Below, in pieces: positions 56,386-64,000 of a stretch of DNA of 64,000 bases (positions within the stretch are counted from its first letter, which is position 1; the number at the start of each line of letters is the position of its first letter). The notes beneath the pieces were generated by a model. It had not been told where the DNA came from. It did no database searches and worked only from the letters and a program-made list of their open reading frames with translations. This DNA comes from JAVMKJ01 sp031732875. Lineage in GTDB: Bacteria; Pseudomonadota; Gammaproteobacteria; Competibacterales; Competibacteraceae. Made by a program: the position numbers and the translations under genes. Location of the stretch: assembly GCA_031732875.1 (NCBI GenBank), contig JAVMKL010000271.1, forward strand, positions 1 through 64,000, given 5' to 3'.

Positions 56386-57138
56386 ATGATCCATGGCGTT
56401 CTGCTCGACCTGGAAGGCGTATTATACGTTGGAGCTTATCCCATGCCCGGCGCCCGCGAGGCGCTGCTCAGCCTGCGCGCGGCCGGCATTCCGATGCGAT
56501 TCGTCACCAACAGCACCCGGCTCACCCGCGGCGCCATCATTAACCGGCTGGCGCGCATGGGCCTGGAGGTACCGATCCAGCACCTGTTCACGCCCGCGGT
56601 CGCGGCCCGGCACTACTTGATCACCCGCAAGCTGACGCCCCATCTTCTGATTCACCCCGACCTCCGCGGCGAGTTTGCCGACCTGCTCGGTCCTCCCCCG
56701 GGCGCGGTCCTGCTGGGCGACGCTGGATCCGACTTCACCTACGAGGCGCTCAACCAGTGCTTCCGGTTGCTGCTCGACGGATTGCCGCTGCTGGCGATGG
56801 GTTCCAACCGCTACTTCCGCAACGGCAACGGCCTCAACCTGGATATCGGCCCGTTCATGGCGGCGCTGGAATACGCCGCCGAATTGGAGGCGGTGGTATT
56901 GGGGAAGCCGGCTCCTGAATTTTTCCAGGCCGCGGTCAACAGCCTCGACCTGCCGCCGCACGACGTGGCGATGGTCGGCGACGACGCTGACATGGACGTG
57001 CGCGGAGCGCTGGCCGCCGGTCTGCGCGGGGTGCTGGTGCGGACCGGCAAATACCGCCCCGGAGACGAGGCCAAGGTCGCGCCCCAAGGCGGCCGGGTGT
57101 TCGACGATCTCGACGCCGTGGTGGATTACATTCTTTAA
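56386..57138 (+). CDS. HAD-IIA phosphatase (TIGR01458 type)
   Basis: A 250-aa HAD-superfamily IIA protein. Motif I is LLDLEGVLYVG, with Glu in place of the usual second Asp; motif II FVTNSTRLTRGAIINRL; Lys in LGKPAPEFFQAAV; motif IV MVGDDADMDVRGALAAGL. Related to eukaryotic HDHD2/LHPP; the substrate is unknown. The ATG at 56386 is used though its ribosome site is weak. Confidence 0.85.
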   Translation: MIHGVLLDLEGVLYVGAYPMPGAREALLSLRAAGIPMRFVTNSTRLTRGAIINRLARMGLEVPIQHLFTPAVAARHYLITRKLTPHLLIHPDLRGEFADLLGPPPGAVLLGDAGSDFTYEALNQCFRLLLDGLPLLAMGSNRYFRNGNGLNLDIGPFMAALEYAAELEAVVLGKPAPEFFQAAVNSLDLPPHDVAMVGDDADMDVRGALAAGLRGVLVRTGKYRPGDEAKVAPQGGRVFDDLDAVVDYIL

Positions 57139-57244
57139 GCGCGCCGGCGGCGCGGCGAGGTGTAAGGCCGATGCGGATTGCGGGTAGAATCGCCCGAATG
57201 AAGCCCGGTCCCGCCTCCCTTTCCGCACCGAATTCGGAGTTGCC

Positions 57245-58195
57245 ATGCGTCCCCTGTTTCCCGACATCAAGCCCTACGCCACCCAGCGCCTCGCCGTGGA
57301 CGACCTTCATACCCTGTACGTCGAGGAATGCGGCATTCCCCAAGGATTGCCGGTGTTGTTCCTGCACGGCGGCCCCGGTGCCGGCTGCGAACCGACGCAC
57401 CGGCGGTTCTTCGATCCGCAACGCTATCGCATCGTGCTGTTCGACCAGCGCGGCTGTGGCCAGTCCAGCCCGCACGCCGAATTGCACGATAACACCACCT
57501 GGCACCTGGTGGCGGATATCGAAAGGTTGCGCGAGCACCTGAACATCCAGCGCTGGGTGGTGTTCGGCGGCTCCTGGGGATCCACGCTGGCGCTGGCCTA
57601 TGCCGAGACCCACCCGGAACGAGTGCTGGCGCTGATCGTGCGCGGCATCTTCCTGTGCCGCGATCAGGACATTTACTGGTTCTATCAGGCCGGCGCCAAC
57701 CGCCTGTTCCCCGATCTGTGGGAGCACTTCCTGGCCCCGATCCCGGCGGCGGAGCGCGATGACCTGGTGCGGGCCTACTACCGGCGTCTGACCGGGAGCA
57801 ACGAACTGGAGCGGCTGCGGGCGGCGAAGGCCTGGTCGGTGTGGGAAGGCGCCACCCTGACGCTGGAAAGCAACCCGGCCGTGGTCGAACAGTTCGGCGA
57901 AGCCCGCCGGGCGCTGGGCCTGGCCCGCATCGAGTGCCACTACTTCGTCCACCACTGCTTCATGGAGCCGGATCAACTGCTGCGCGACGCTGGCCGGCTG
58001 CAGGGTATCCCAGGGGTCATCGTCCACGGCCGCTACGATGTGGTCTGCCCGCCGGATAACGCTTGGGCGCTGCACCGCGCCTGGCCGGAGGCGGAACTGC
58101 GGATCGTCACCCCCGCCGGCCATGCCGCCAGCGAGCCCGGCATCGTCGACGCGCTGGTCACCGCTACCCAGGCCTTCGCCGACCGGCTGGCATGA
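57245..58195 (+). CDS. pip: Proline iminopeptidase
   Basis: Removes N-terminal proline from peptides. 316-aa alpha/beta hydrolase: [19 protein letters not shown] (HGGPG motif), [15 protein letters not shown], the nucleophile elbow [31 protein letters not shown] with the Asp, and [10 protein letters not shown] with the His. Ends in an ATGA overlap with dtd. Confidence 0.95.
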   Translation: MRPLFPDIKPYATQRLAVDDLHTLYVEECGIPQGLPVLFLHGGPGAGCEPTHRRFFDPQRYRIVLFDQRGCGQSSPHAELHDNTTWHLVADIERLREHLNIQRWVVFGGSWGSTLALAYAETHPERVLALIVRGIFLCRDQDIYWFYQAGANRLFPDLWEHFLAPIPAAERDDLVRAYYRRLTGSNELERLRAAKAWSVWEGATLTLESNPAVVEQFGEARRALGLARIECHYFVHHCFMEPDQLLRDAGRLQGIPGVIVHGRYDVVCPPDNAWALHRAWPEAELRIVTPAGHAASEPGIVDALVTATQAFADRLA

Positions 58196-58662
58196 TCGGG
58201 TTGCTGCAACGGGTCGCGGAAGCGCGGGTCGAGGTCGGCGGCGAAACCGTCGGCGCCATCGGCCCGGGCCTGCTGGTGCTGGTCGGGGTCGAGCGGAGCG
58301 ACGGTGGGCGGGAGGCCGACCGGCTGCTGGAACGGTTGCTGGGCTATCGGATGTTCGCCGACGCCGCGGGCAAGATGAACCTGAGCGTGCGCGAGATCGG
58401 CGGCGGCGTGCTGCTGGTGCCGCAGTTCACCCTGGCGGCGGACACCGGCAAGGGCATGCGCCCCAGCTTCACCCCGGCCGCGCCGCCGGCCGAGGGCGAA
58501 CGGCTGTTCGAGTACCTGGTCCAACAGACCCGCCAGCAACACGCGCCGGTCGCGACCGGCCGCTTCGGTGCCCACATGCGGGTCGGCCTGACCAACGACG
58601 GCCCGGTAACGTTCTGGCTGCGAGTCGCGCCGGCCGGCACCGACGGCAACCCGCCGACCTGA
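58192..58662 (+). CDS. dtd: D-aminoacyl-tRNA deacylase Dtd
   Basis: Hydrolyses D-amino acids mischarged on tRNA. 156 aa. [49 protein letters not shown] and the cis-Pro NDGPVTFWL motif are intact. The residue before QFTL is Pro where most bacteria have Ser (SQF), a difference at the active-site loop. ATG overlaps the pip stop. Confidence 0.93.
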   Translation: MIGLLQRVAEARVEVGGETVGAIGPGLLVLVGVERSDGGREADRLLERLLGYRMFADAAGKMNLSVREIGGGVLLVPQFTLAADTGKGMRPSFTPAAPPAEGERLFEYLVQQTRQQHAPVATGRFGAHMRVGLTNDGPVTFWLRVAPAGTDGNPPT

Positions 58663-58694
58663 ATCTCAACTTTCTTCATTCCCGTTACCACACC

Positions 58695-59225
58695 ATGAAA
58701 TCGATTGAAACCCTGCTCGAACGCATCATCCTCCTCAGTCGCTGGCTGCTGGCGCCGATTTATCTCGCGCTGATCGCCATTCTGATCCTGTTTACGGTCA
58801 AGGCCTTTCAGGAGGTCATTCACCTGTTCGCGGTCATCACCACCACCAGCGAAGTGGATTTGGTGCTGTCGGCGCTGGCTCTGATCGACATGGCGCTGGT
58901 CGCCAGCCTGCTGGTGATGGTGGTTCTCAGCAGCTACGAAACCTTCGTGTCCAATCTCGATGTGGGCGAGGGGCAGGAAAAACCGTCCTGGCTGGGCAAG
59001 ATCGACGCGGCGACCATCAAAGTCAAACTGGCGGTCGCCATCGTCGCCATTTCCTCCATTCACCTGCTCAAGGCGTTCATGACCGCCGAGCGCGGGCAAG
59101 ATGATGTATCGCTGTGGAACAACCAGTTGTTCTGGCTGGTCGTCATCCACCTGACTTTCGTGCTGTCGGCGCTGGGGATGGCGGTGATCGACCGGATCGC
59201 CTTCGCCCAGCATCGCAATCACTGA
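58695..59225 (+). CDS. UPF0114 (YqhA-like) membrane protein
   Basis: A 176-aa protein with four helices (LLAPIYLALIAILILFTVKAF, LVLSALALIDMALVASLLVMVV, KLAVAIVAISSIHLLKAFM, LFWLVVIHLTFVLSALGMAVI). RWLLAPIYLAL, SSYETFVSNLD and SSIHLLKAF are conserved in UPF0114. Function unknown. An upstream open frame on this strand is not supported. Confidence 0.92.
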   Translation: MKSIETLLERIILLSRWLLAPIYLALIAILILFTVKAFQEVIHLFAVITTTSEVDLVLSALALIDMALVASLLVMVVLSSYETFVSNLDVGEGQEKPSWLGKIDAATIKVKLAVAIVAISSIHLLKAFMTAERGQDDVSLWNNQLFWLVVIHLTFVLSALGMAVIDRIAFAQHRNH

Positions 59226-59229
59226 TGGA

Positions 59230-60108
59230 TTAGAGGCCGTGCCGGCCCACCCAGTCGCGGGCGAACTGCCAGGCCACCCGGCCGCTGCGCGACCCACGCT
59301 GCAAGGCCCAGCGCAATGCTTCCTCGCGCGCGACATTTTCCAGGCCCGCCGGGCAACCCAATTGTTCCAGCCAGTAGACGACGATGGCCAGATAGTCATC
59401 CTGGCCGAAGGGATGGAAGGAGAGCCACAGTCCGAACCGTTCCGACAGCGAAATCTTTTCTTCCACCGCCTCGCCGTAGTGCAGCTCGCCCTCGACGATC
59501 CGGGCGTCCTGATTTTCCCGCATGTACTCGGGCAACAGGTGGCGGCGATTGGAAGTGGCGCACAGCAAGACGTTGTCGGGCGCGGCGCTGATCGAACCGT
59601 CCAGCATCGCCTTGAGCGCCTTGTAGCTGGGATCGTTGGCCTCGAACGACAGGTCGTCGCAGTACAGCAGAAACCGCTCGGGCCGCTCGAACAGCGGCTC
59701 GACGATTTCCGGCAGATCGATCAGGTCGTGCTTGTCCACCTCGATCAACCGCAGGCCGCGGCCGGCGTACTCGTTGAGCAGAGCCTTGATCAACGAAGAC
59801 TTGCCGGTACCACGCGCGCCCCATAACAGGACGTTGTTGCAAGGCCGTCCCGCCAGGAATTGCCGCACGTTCAGATCCATGGCCGCTTTCTGGCGATCGA
59901 TCCGTTGCAGGTCGGCCAGCCGCAGGTGATGGGGATGCCGCACCGGATGCAAAAAGCCGCGCTGGCCGAGCCGCCGCCAGCGAAACGCCCTGCACCGTTC
60001 CCAGTCCGGCGGTTCCGGCGCCGCCGGCAGCAGGGTCTCCAACCGCTCGAGCACGCCGCTCAGCCGATCGGCCACCGCCCGGTCCAGGGTCAGGGTAACC
60101 GACGCCAT
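59230..60108 (-). CDS. DUF815 AAA-type ATPase
   Basis: A 292-aa ATPase of the DUF815 family. Walker A is LLWGARGTGKSSLIKALL, preceded by RQFLAGRPCNNV; the Walker B-like segment is FLLYCDDLSFEANDPSYKALKAMLDG, then LLCATSNRRHLLPEYM and LSFHPFGQDDYLAIV. The cellular role is unknown. It follows prc by four bases, so it is translated with it. Confidence 0.92.
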   Translation of the reverse strand: MASVTLTLDRAVADRLSGVLERLETLLPAAPEPPDWERCRAFRWRRLGQRGFLHPVRHPHHLRLADLQRIDRQKAAMDLNVRQFLAGRPCNNVLLWGARGTGKSSLIKALLNEYAGRGLRLIEVDKHDLIDLPEIVEPLFERPERFLLYCDDLSFEANDPSYKALKAMLDGSISAAPDNVLLCATSNRRHLLPEYMRENQDARIVEGELHYGEAVEEKISLSERFGLWLSFHPFGQDDYLAIVVYWLEQLGCPAGLENVAREEALRWALQRGSRSGRVAWQFARDWVGRHGL

Positions 60109-60112
60109 GGCG

Positions 60113-62227
60113 CTAGCGGCTCATCACCAGCGTGCCGGGCTCGTTGGTGCCACCCAAAACGATCAGATCGGCGACGATGCGCGCGCTTTCCTCCAGCGCC
60201 GCGTCCGGAATCACGCTATCCTTGCCTTCCGGAATCTCGTCGCCGGGTTTGAGCGGCGGCAGTCCCTTGGCGGCGCGATAGCGGTTCTCGCGCTCCCGCT
60301 GCCAGCCTTCGATGCGCTCCCGTTCGATCCGGCGCTGGCTTTCCAGCAGCGAAACCGTGGTCTTCTCCCGCTGCTGCCGGGTGAACTCGAGATCGCGCAG
60401 GAACGCCTGGTAATCCGGATTGCCAGCGACGCGCGCCTGGTGCCGCCGCGCCAATTCCGGCACCAGCGCCGCCAGCCGGCGGTCGTCGCGATAGCGGGTG
60501 GCGGCGATCTCGTCCCAAGGCAAGGCGTTTTTCTGAGCGCTCTCGCCGATCTCCTCGCTGTCCACCACCGATGGAATGGCGATATCCGGCTGAACCCCGC
60601 GATGTTGGGTGCTACTGCCGTTGACTCGGTAGAACTTGGCGATGGTCAGTTTCAATTGGCCTTGCGGGTCCTTGGTCCGGGTGAGCCGGTTCAGATCCAC
60701 CAGGGTCTGCACCGTGCCCTTGCCAAAGGTCGGATCGCCGATGACGATGCCGCGTCCGTAGTCCTGGATGGCGCCGGCGAAGATCTCCGAGGCCGAGGCA
60801 CTGGCGTGATCCACCAGCACCGCCAGGGGTCCGGTGTAGACCTGCTCGGGTTCGCCATCCTTTTCGACCTCCACCCGACCGTCGGCCTGCTTGACCTGCA
60901 CCACCGGTCCATCTCCGACGAACAGGCCGGTCAAATCCACTGCTTCCTGCAGCGAACCGCCACCGTTCTCGCGCAGGTCCAGCACCAGCCCGTCGATCTT
61001 GCCGCGCAATTCATTCAGCAGGCGCCGGACGTCGCGGGTCGTACTGCGGTAGTCGGCCACGCCGCGCCGGGCGGCGTCGAAATCGCTGTAAAATGCCGGA
61101 ACGGTGATGACTCCGATCCGCAGCTCGCGACCGTCGGAACCCTTGAAGGTCTTGATCTCGCTTTTGGCGGCCTGCTTCTCCAGCTTGATGGTGTCGCGCA
61201 CCAGCCGCACGGTCTTCTCCGCCGCGGTCGCGCCGGCCTTGCCGGGCAACACCTTCAGTCGTACCACCGTGCCGCGCTGGCCGCGGATACGATCGACCAC
61301 GTCGTCGAGCCTCCAACCGACTACATCCATCCAGGGGCCGTTGTCGCCCTGCGCCACCGCGACGATCTTGTCGCTGGGCTTGATCTGCTTGCTGAGATCG
61401 GCCGGACCGCCGGCGACCAGTTCGACCACGGTCACCTGCTCGTCCTCCATCCGCAGCACGCAACCGATGCCTTCCAACGACAGACGCATCTGGATGTTGA
61501 AATTCTCGGTGTTGCGCGGGGAGAAGTAGGCGGTGTGCGGATCGAAGGATTGAGCCACCGCGTTCATGTACATCTGGAACACATCGTCGCTGCTCGATTG
61601 TAGCGCCTGCCGCAGACGGTTGTCGTAGCGCTTGACCAGCAGCTCGCGGGCGGCGGCTTGGTCCTTTCCGGACAGCACCAAGGTGAGCACCTCGTGCTTG
61701 AGTCGTTTGCGCCAGATATCGTCCAGTTCCGCCGGCGTCCTGGCCCAGGGGGCATTCTTGCGATCCACGTTCAGGGATTCGTCCACATCGAAACGGAACT
61801 CCTGTTGGAGCAGCGTCTGGATCCGGGCGGTCCGCTCCGCCAACCGGCGCAGATAGACGTTGAAGATGTCGTAGGCCGGCTGCAGATCGGCGCGATTCAG
61901 GGCGTCGTCCAGGGTATCGCGATATTTCTCGAAGCCGGCGATGTCGCTGGCCAGGAAATAGGAACGGCTGAAATCAAGATCGTCGAGATACGTGGTCAGA
62001 ATCAGCGAGGACAGCCGGTCGTCCAGCTTGCTCTGCCGATAATGGTGCTGCGACAGCAGTCCGGCAATGGTGCGATCCAGCGAGGTTTGCCTGGAAGTCG
62101 GCGTCAAGGGCTTGACGTCGATGACGTCCGGACCCGGATCGGTCGGTTTCGCGAACGCCCCCGCCAGGTTCAAAACCAGGATCAGGGGCAACAGAGCCAG
62201 CAACTTCAGGGTTCGAAAATTACGCAT
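60113..62227 (-). CDS. prc: C-terminal (tail-specific) processing protease Prc
   Basis: A periplasmic serine protease of 704 aa that trims or degrades proteins with nonpolar C-termini. Signal peptide LKLLALLPLILVLNLAGAFA; an N-terminal helical domain; a PDZ domain (residues ~235-320, IGCVLRMEDEQVTVVELV); the catalytic Ser in HASASASEIFAGAIQD and Lys in PTFGKGTVQTL. The C-terminal domain is DUF3340-like. The ATG at 62227 is used; a TTG at 62242 is five codons earlier. Confidence 0.95.
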   Translation of the reverse strand: MRNFRTLKLLALLPLILVLNLAGAFAKPTDPGPDVIDVKPLTPTSRQTSLDRTIAGLLSQHHYRQSKLDDRLSSLILTTYLDDLDFSRSYFLASDIAGFEKYRDTLDDALNRADLQPAYDIFNVYLRRLAERTARIQTLLQQEFRFDVDESLNVDRKNAPWARTPAELDDIWRKRLKHEVLTLVLSGKDQAAARELLVKRYDNRLRQALQSSSDDVFQMYMNAVAQSFDPHTAYFSPRNTENFNIQMRLSLEGIGCVLRMEDEQVTVVELVAGGPADLSKQIKPSDKIVAVAQGDNGPWMDVVGWRLDDVVDRIRGQRGTVVRLKVLPGKAGATAAEKTVRLVRDTIKLEKQAAKSEIKTFKGSDGRELRIGVITVPAFYSDFDAARRGVADYRSTTRDVRRLLNELRGKIDGLVLDLRENGGGSLQEAVDLTGLFVGDGPVVQVKQADGRVEVEKDGEPEQVYTGPLAVLVDHASASASEIFAGAIQDYGRGIVIGDPTFGKGTVQTLVDLNRLTRTKDPQGQLKLTIAKFYRVNGSSTQHRGVQPDIAIPSVVDSEEIGESAQKNALPWDEIAATRYRDDRRLAALVPELARRHQARVAGNPDYQAFLRDLEFTRQQREKTTVSLLESQRRIERERIEGWQRERENRYRAAKGLPPLKPGDEIPEGKDSVIPDAALEESARIVADLIVLGGTNEPGTLVMSR

Positions 62228-62279
62228 GATGCTTCTCGACAAGAACGGATTTCGTCATGTTGCGCCGCCCGGAACCGCG

Positions 62280-63125
62280 TCAGGACGATGAAGGATGGAC
62301 CAGAATGATGTCGGTGGCCACCGGCTGTTTGCCGTTCGGTTCGGCCAAGGTGAACTCGAAAAGGTGGTTGCGGGACGGCAGTTTCATGACGTTGAAGCCG
62401 TCCGGCAGGCTGGAGTCGTGAAAGAACGCGGTCCGGTACGGCGAATCGGAATCGCGGGAGTCGGTCTTCCACAGATAGGGCGACAGTTTGACCAGAAACC
62501 GCATGAAGCCAAAGCTCTTGTTGTCGTCGTGGTGGTAGCAGTAGCCGCGCACCCGCGAACCCATCGCGCCCCACACCGGCGAGAAATAATCGTCGCCGCG
62601 GGTCGGCAACAGACCCGGCACCAGGTAACCGGACACGTACATGTCCGACTCTCGGCGCAGTTCCTCGGACACGTTGTCGAACGCCAGGGTCTCGACCCGG
62701 CAGCCTTTGTTCTGCAGGGCGCGCACCACCTGCACGAAATCGCCATCGCCCGTTACCAGCAGTACACGGTCCAGATTCTCCGATTGCAGCAGTACGTCGA
62801 CCGCCATGTCGAGATCGGCGTTGGCCTTGCCGAAGCGGTTGCCGGCTTCGTCCTGGAACCATTTGACTCTTTTTTCGATAACCTTGTAACCGAGCTCGCG
62901 CAGAGCGGACTGATAGGCGCGGGCCTTGTCACGATAGACCGTATTGGTTTCGGCGCGTTCCTCGTCGTAGGACAGGTAAACGTTCAAACGTAGCGGCTCG
63001 GCATGATCGCGACAGGCAAACTCGCGCAACACATCGTATTGCATGCGCTGCCCGCCGTTGCGGGAGATATTAGCGGCGTCCACGTAAACGCCAACCTTGG
63101 CATGAGATTTGAGGTCGATAGTCAT
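62280..63125 (-). CDS. NYN-domain protein (LabA/DUF88 type)
   Basis: A 281-aa protein with an N-terminal NYN (PIN-like) nuclease domain: VGVYVDAANISRNGGQ, LGYKVIEKRV, KANADLDMAVDVL and LLVTGDGDFVQVVRAL supply the conserved Asp residues, implying RNA processing. The C-terminal ~110 residues (FGFMRFLVKLSPYL and after) are not identified. The ATG at 63125 begins the domain. It precedes prc by ~50 bp on the same strand. Confidence 0.88.
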   Translation of the reverse strand: MTIDLKSHAKVGVYVDAANISRNGGQRMQYDVLREFACRDHAEPLRLNVYLSYDEERAETNTVYRDKARAYQSALRELGYKVIEKRVKWFQDEAGNRFGKANADLDMAVDVLLQSENLDRVLLVTGDGDFVQVVRALQNKGCRVETLAFDNVSEELRRESDMYVSGYLVPGLLPTRGDDYFSPVWGAMGSRVRGYCYHHDDNKSFGFMRFLVKLSPYLWKTDSRDSDSPYRTAFFHDSSLPDGFNVMKLPSRNHLFEFTLAEPNGKQPVATDIILVHPSSS

Positions 63126-63349
63126 AATGTTTGTTTTAATACTCGCATTAATAATGCTTGATAGATTGAGGTGTCGATCGATAATTGTTGGAGACGAATC
63201 GTGTCGTGTTGTTAATGCAAACACCGCCTCGAACCGCCGTATTCTAGCAATTTCGCAACGCTACCGGCACGGCGCGCTGGTTCCCCTTAACCCTTCCTCT
63301 CGCGCCGCTGGCAATCGCGGCCGGCCCGGCGGATGGGTTGATCGGAAGG
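63126..63349. other. Intergenic, AT-rich near NYN start
   Basis: 224 bp between the SPFH and NYN genes, both on the minus strand. The part next to the NYN gene (63130-63200) is AT-rich and probably contains its promoter. Confidence 0.5.
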
Positions 63350-64000
63350 TTAACGATCACCGGCCCCATCCGGTTGTCGCCGTTCCGCATACAGCAACGG
63401 TCTGAGCAGATCTAGCGGCACCGGAAACACCACGGTCGTGTTGTTCTGAATACCGATGTCGTTGAGCGTCTGCAAGTAGCGCAACTGCAGGGCCTGCGGC
63501 TGGGAGGCGATGATCTCGGCGGCCTGGCGGATCCGCTCGGCGGCCTGGAATTCCCCCTCGGCGTTGATGACCTTGGCCCGCCGCTCGCGTTCGGCCTCGG
63601 CCTGACGGGCGATGGCGCGGATCATGCTCCCTTCGAGATCGACGCGCTTGATTTCGACGTTGGACACCTTGATTCCCCAAATGTCGGTCTCGGCATCCAG
63701 AATATTCTGGATGTCCCGGTTCAACTCATCCCGTCCCGCCAGCATCTCGTCCAGTTCGTGCTGGCCCAGCACGGAACGCAGCGTGGTCTGGGCCAACTGG
63801 CTGGTGGCGTTATAGTAATCCTCGACTTGAATGATGGCCCGCTCCGCGTCGATCACCCGGAAATAGATCACCGCATCCACCTTGACCGAGACGTTGTCGC
63901 GGGAAATCACGTCCTGGCTGGGAACGTCCATGACGACGGTGCGCAGGTCTACCCGCCTCATCTGCTGGATGACCGGAACCACGATGATCAGCCCCGGTCC
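63350..64000 (-). CDS. SPFH/stomatin-like membrane protein, partial
   Basis: The C-terminal part of an SPFH-domain protein; the N-terminus lies outside the right edge. [59 protein letters not shown] and [36 protein letters not shown] are the stomatin/slipin pattern. Such proteins form oligomers on the inner membrane and often pair with NfeD-type proteins. At least 217 residues are seen, and the frame continues to base 64000. Confidence 0.92.
   Translation of the reverse strand, partial: GPGLIIVVPVIQQMRRVDLRTVVMDVPSQDVISRDNVSVKVDAVIYFRVIDAERAIIQVEDYYNATSQLAQTTLRSVLGQHELDEMLAGRDELNRDIQNILDAETDIWGIKVSNVEIKRVDLEGSMIRAIARQAEAERERRAKVINAEGEFQAAERIRQAAEIIASQPQALQLRYLQTLNDIGIQNNTTVVFPVPLDLLRPLLYAERRQPDGAGDR

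Noticed and set aside
58038..58694. Long plus-strand ORF running into the UPF0114 gene
   Set aside because: It overlaps pip and dtd in another frame; Arg/Gly-rich composition is a shadow of GC-rich coding sequence.

Overview
This is a GC-rich (about 63-65 %) chromosomal window that reads as a gammaproteobacterium. The evidence is UbiC-UbiA, the anaerobic-type FabA-FabB pair, a split BioA/B/C/D/F pathway, ZapE, periplasmic Prc, GMP/IMP nucleotidase, ActP-DUF485 and a lone TrpE. The gene content and style (DUF4139 pair, DUF3365 haem sensor, palindromic intergenic elements inside genes) would suit a Competibacteraceae-like lineage, but that is inference; no rRNA, tRNA, CRISPR array or intact transposase was seen.

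Layout. 0-4.9 kb: ubiC-ubiA, an ABM-family monooxygenase, an alpha/beta hydrolase, a membrane haem-c/HAMP sensor and a DUF4388 protein. 4.9-13.3 kb: an accessory island with an AT-rich DUF4279 gene carrying a perfect 24-bp inverted repeat, then an overlapping type I restriction-modification operon hsdM-hsdS-DUF1016 nuclease-hsdR, then palindromic repeats and an Rpn-like remnant. 13.3-16.6 kb: rpe-gph, trpE and a small membrane protein. 16.7-24.5 kb: two tandem DUF4139 paralogues, fabA-fabB with a terminator, a small alarmone-hydrolase-like HD protein behind a 40-bp duplicated start region, plsY, folB-folK and an SH3 membrane protein. 24.8-34.6 kb: MidA-type methyltransferase, GCS2-family ligase, a CarH-like B12 photoreceptor regulator, an uncharacterised membrane protein, DUF485-actP, a divergent membrane pseudo-kinase/DnaQ-exonuclease fusion and a HIT protein.

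34.6-42 kb holds the biotin genes on the minus strand. bioB-bioA and bioF-bioC-bioD, which look like one ancestral operon, are separated by about 2 kb carrying a ParD/RelE-type toxin-antitoxin pair, a DUF5131 gene and gene remnants. Upstream of bioF sit a second copy of the bioB leader and a second copy of the last ~43 codons of bioA, joined into a 48-codon mini-ORF that overlaps the bioF start. 42-43.5 kb has restriction/metallopeptidase remnants and a FitAB-type toxin-antitoxin pair.

43.5-54 kb: GMP/IMP nucleotidase, cysQ, zapE and a convergent set of large multidomain glycosyltransferases, probably for surface polysaccharide. 54-64 kb: D-2-hydroxyacid dehydrogenase, hemH, a HAD-IIA phosphatase, pip-dtd, a UPF0114 protein, a NYN-prc-DUF815 operon and a truncated SPFH (stomatin-like) gene at the right edge.

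The strongest unusual signals are the biotin-operon scar, the CarH-like regulator with phased TGTATA repeats, the sensor-exonuclease fusion beside the acetate permease, and the duplicated start region of the HD gene. All family assignments come from reading motifs, not from database searches.
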